A stretch of DNA of 5,838 nt from Gammaproteobacteria bacterium (GTDB lineage: Bacteria; Pseudomonadota; Gammaproteobacteria; Pseudomonadales; Pseudohongiellaceae): assembly GCA_003556835.1 (NCBI GenBank), contig PWQG01000124.1, positions 1 to 5,838 of the forward strand. The letters run 5' to 3'. Made by a program: the position numbers and the translations under genes. The notes under the pieces are model-generated. The model was not told where the DNA came from, did no database searches, and was given only the letters and a program-made list of their open reading frames with translations. Of this stretch, positions 5,471 to 5,838 are shown one piece after another (position 1 is the first letter of the stretch; every line of letters starts with the position of its first letter).

Positions 5471-5838
5471 TCGGCCATGCTCTGCTCCAGATGGTCCCGA
5501 TTGTAGAGACCGTTGGCGCGGATGATGGTCTGCAGCTCACTGACATAGGCGTGACCACGCTGTGAATAGCGCGTCAGGCCATGCGCCAGCACCAGGGAAT
5601 TGATCTCTCCCTCGTGTTTGCGCATGTCGGCGCGCATCTCACGCAGATAGTGATAGGCTTCATTGGTGTTGATATTGCGGAAATAGGCCTGGACCGAATC
5701 TTCCACGCTGCGGAAACTGCGCACCTCGTGGCTGGCGTGGCTGGCACGCTGGTTGGGCACCAGGCCACAGCCTTCGCTGAAGCACCATTCGCCAAACAGG
5801 TTGTTGGCCTCACGGGCGAAGCGCGAAGTGCCCCAACC
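5461..5838 (-). CDS. Bax/FlgJ-type glucosaminidase, C-terminal part (5' end outside the window)
   Basis: The last 125 codons and the stop of a gene that enters from the right edge. The visible protein begins GWGTSRFAREANNLFG and continues EWCFSEGCGLVPNQR, then HEVRSFRSVEDSVQAYFRNINT and a helical C-terminus ending SMADQS. WGtSrfA---NNLFG--cf---cG-vP and F-s---Sv--Y--niNt--aY match the glucosaminidase (mannosyl-glycoprotein endo-beta-N-acetylglucosaminidase, PF01832) domain as found in the Bax protein. The catalytic glutamate of that family normally sits just before this WG, in the part outside the window, so catalysis cannot be confirmed. The visible Cys19 and Cys24 could form a disulfide, which fits an exported enzyme acting on peptidoglycan. 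A possible internal GTG start at 5760 is not credible because the domain continues upstream of it. Its stop overlaps the end of the convergent deacetylase gene by 10 bases. Confidence 0.85.
   Translation of the reverse strand, partial: GWGTSRFAREANNLFGEWCFSEGCGLVPNQRASHASHEVRSFRSVEDSVQAYFRNINTNEAYHYLREMRADMRKHEGEINSLVLAHGLTRYSQRGHAYVSELQTIIRANGLYNRDHLEQSMADQS

Overview
The window looks like ordinary chromosome from a gammaproteobacterium of fairly high GC content. The evidence is a set of genes typical of that class: a FadB of the 715-residue type, TtcA, a YheU-family (UPF0270) protein, a canonical TusA and a Bax-type glucosaminidase. The genus cannot be named from this stretch. There are no rRNA or tRNA genes, no transposase and no CRISPR array.

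Layout from left to right. Positions 1-1903 hold four minus-strand genes, transcribed in the order ttcA, yheU-like, tusA, 5'-3' exonuclease (cut by the window edge). The gaps are 12, 8 and 59 bases, so this is probably one operon. Two of the four products belong to tRNA sulfur modification. Positions 1924-2036 hold an AT-rich palindrome: four copies of a 22-base unit in two opposed pairs, forming a 53-bp perfect inverted repeat around a 7-base loop. It fills almost the whole gap between the fadB stop and the ttcA ribosome binding site. Positions 2040-4187 hold fadB on the minus strand, complete and with all expected active-site residues, but without a fadA partner beside it. Positions 4188-4375 are a divergent intergenic region with a good fadB promoter (perfect TATAAT) and a potentially structured fadB leader. 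Positions 4376-5470 hold a plus-strand lipoprotein of the polysaccharide deacetylase (NodB) family. It runs tail to tail into, and overlaps by 10 bases, the 3' end of a minus-strand Bax/FlgJ-type glucosaminidase gene that leaves the window at the right edge.

Functionally there are three groups: tRNA thiolation plus a nuclease, fatty-acid beta-oxidation, and cell-envelope glycan modification. Nothing here amounts to a clear new multi-gene system. The most unusual object is the nested palindrome at 1924-2036. It looks like a mobile or dispersed repeat, reads as a doubled bidirectional intrinsic terminator, and sits where fadA is often found.
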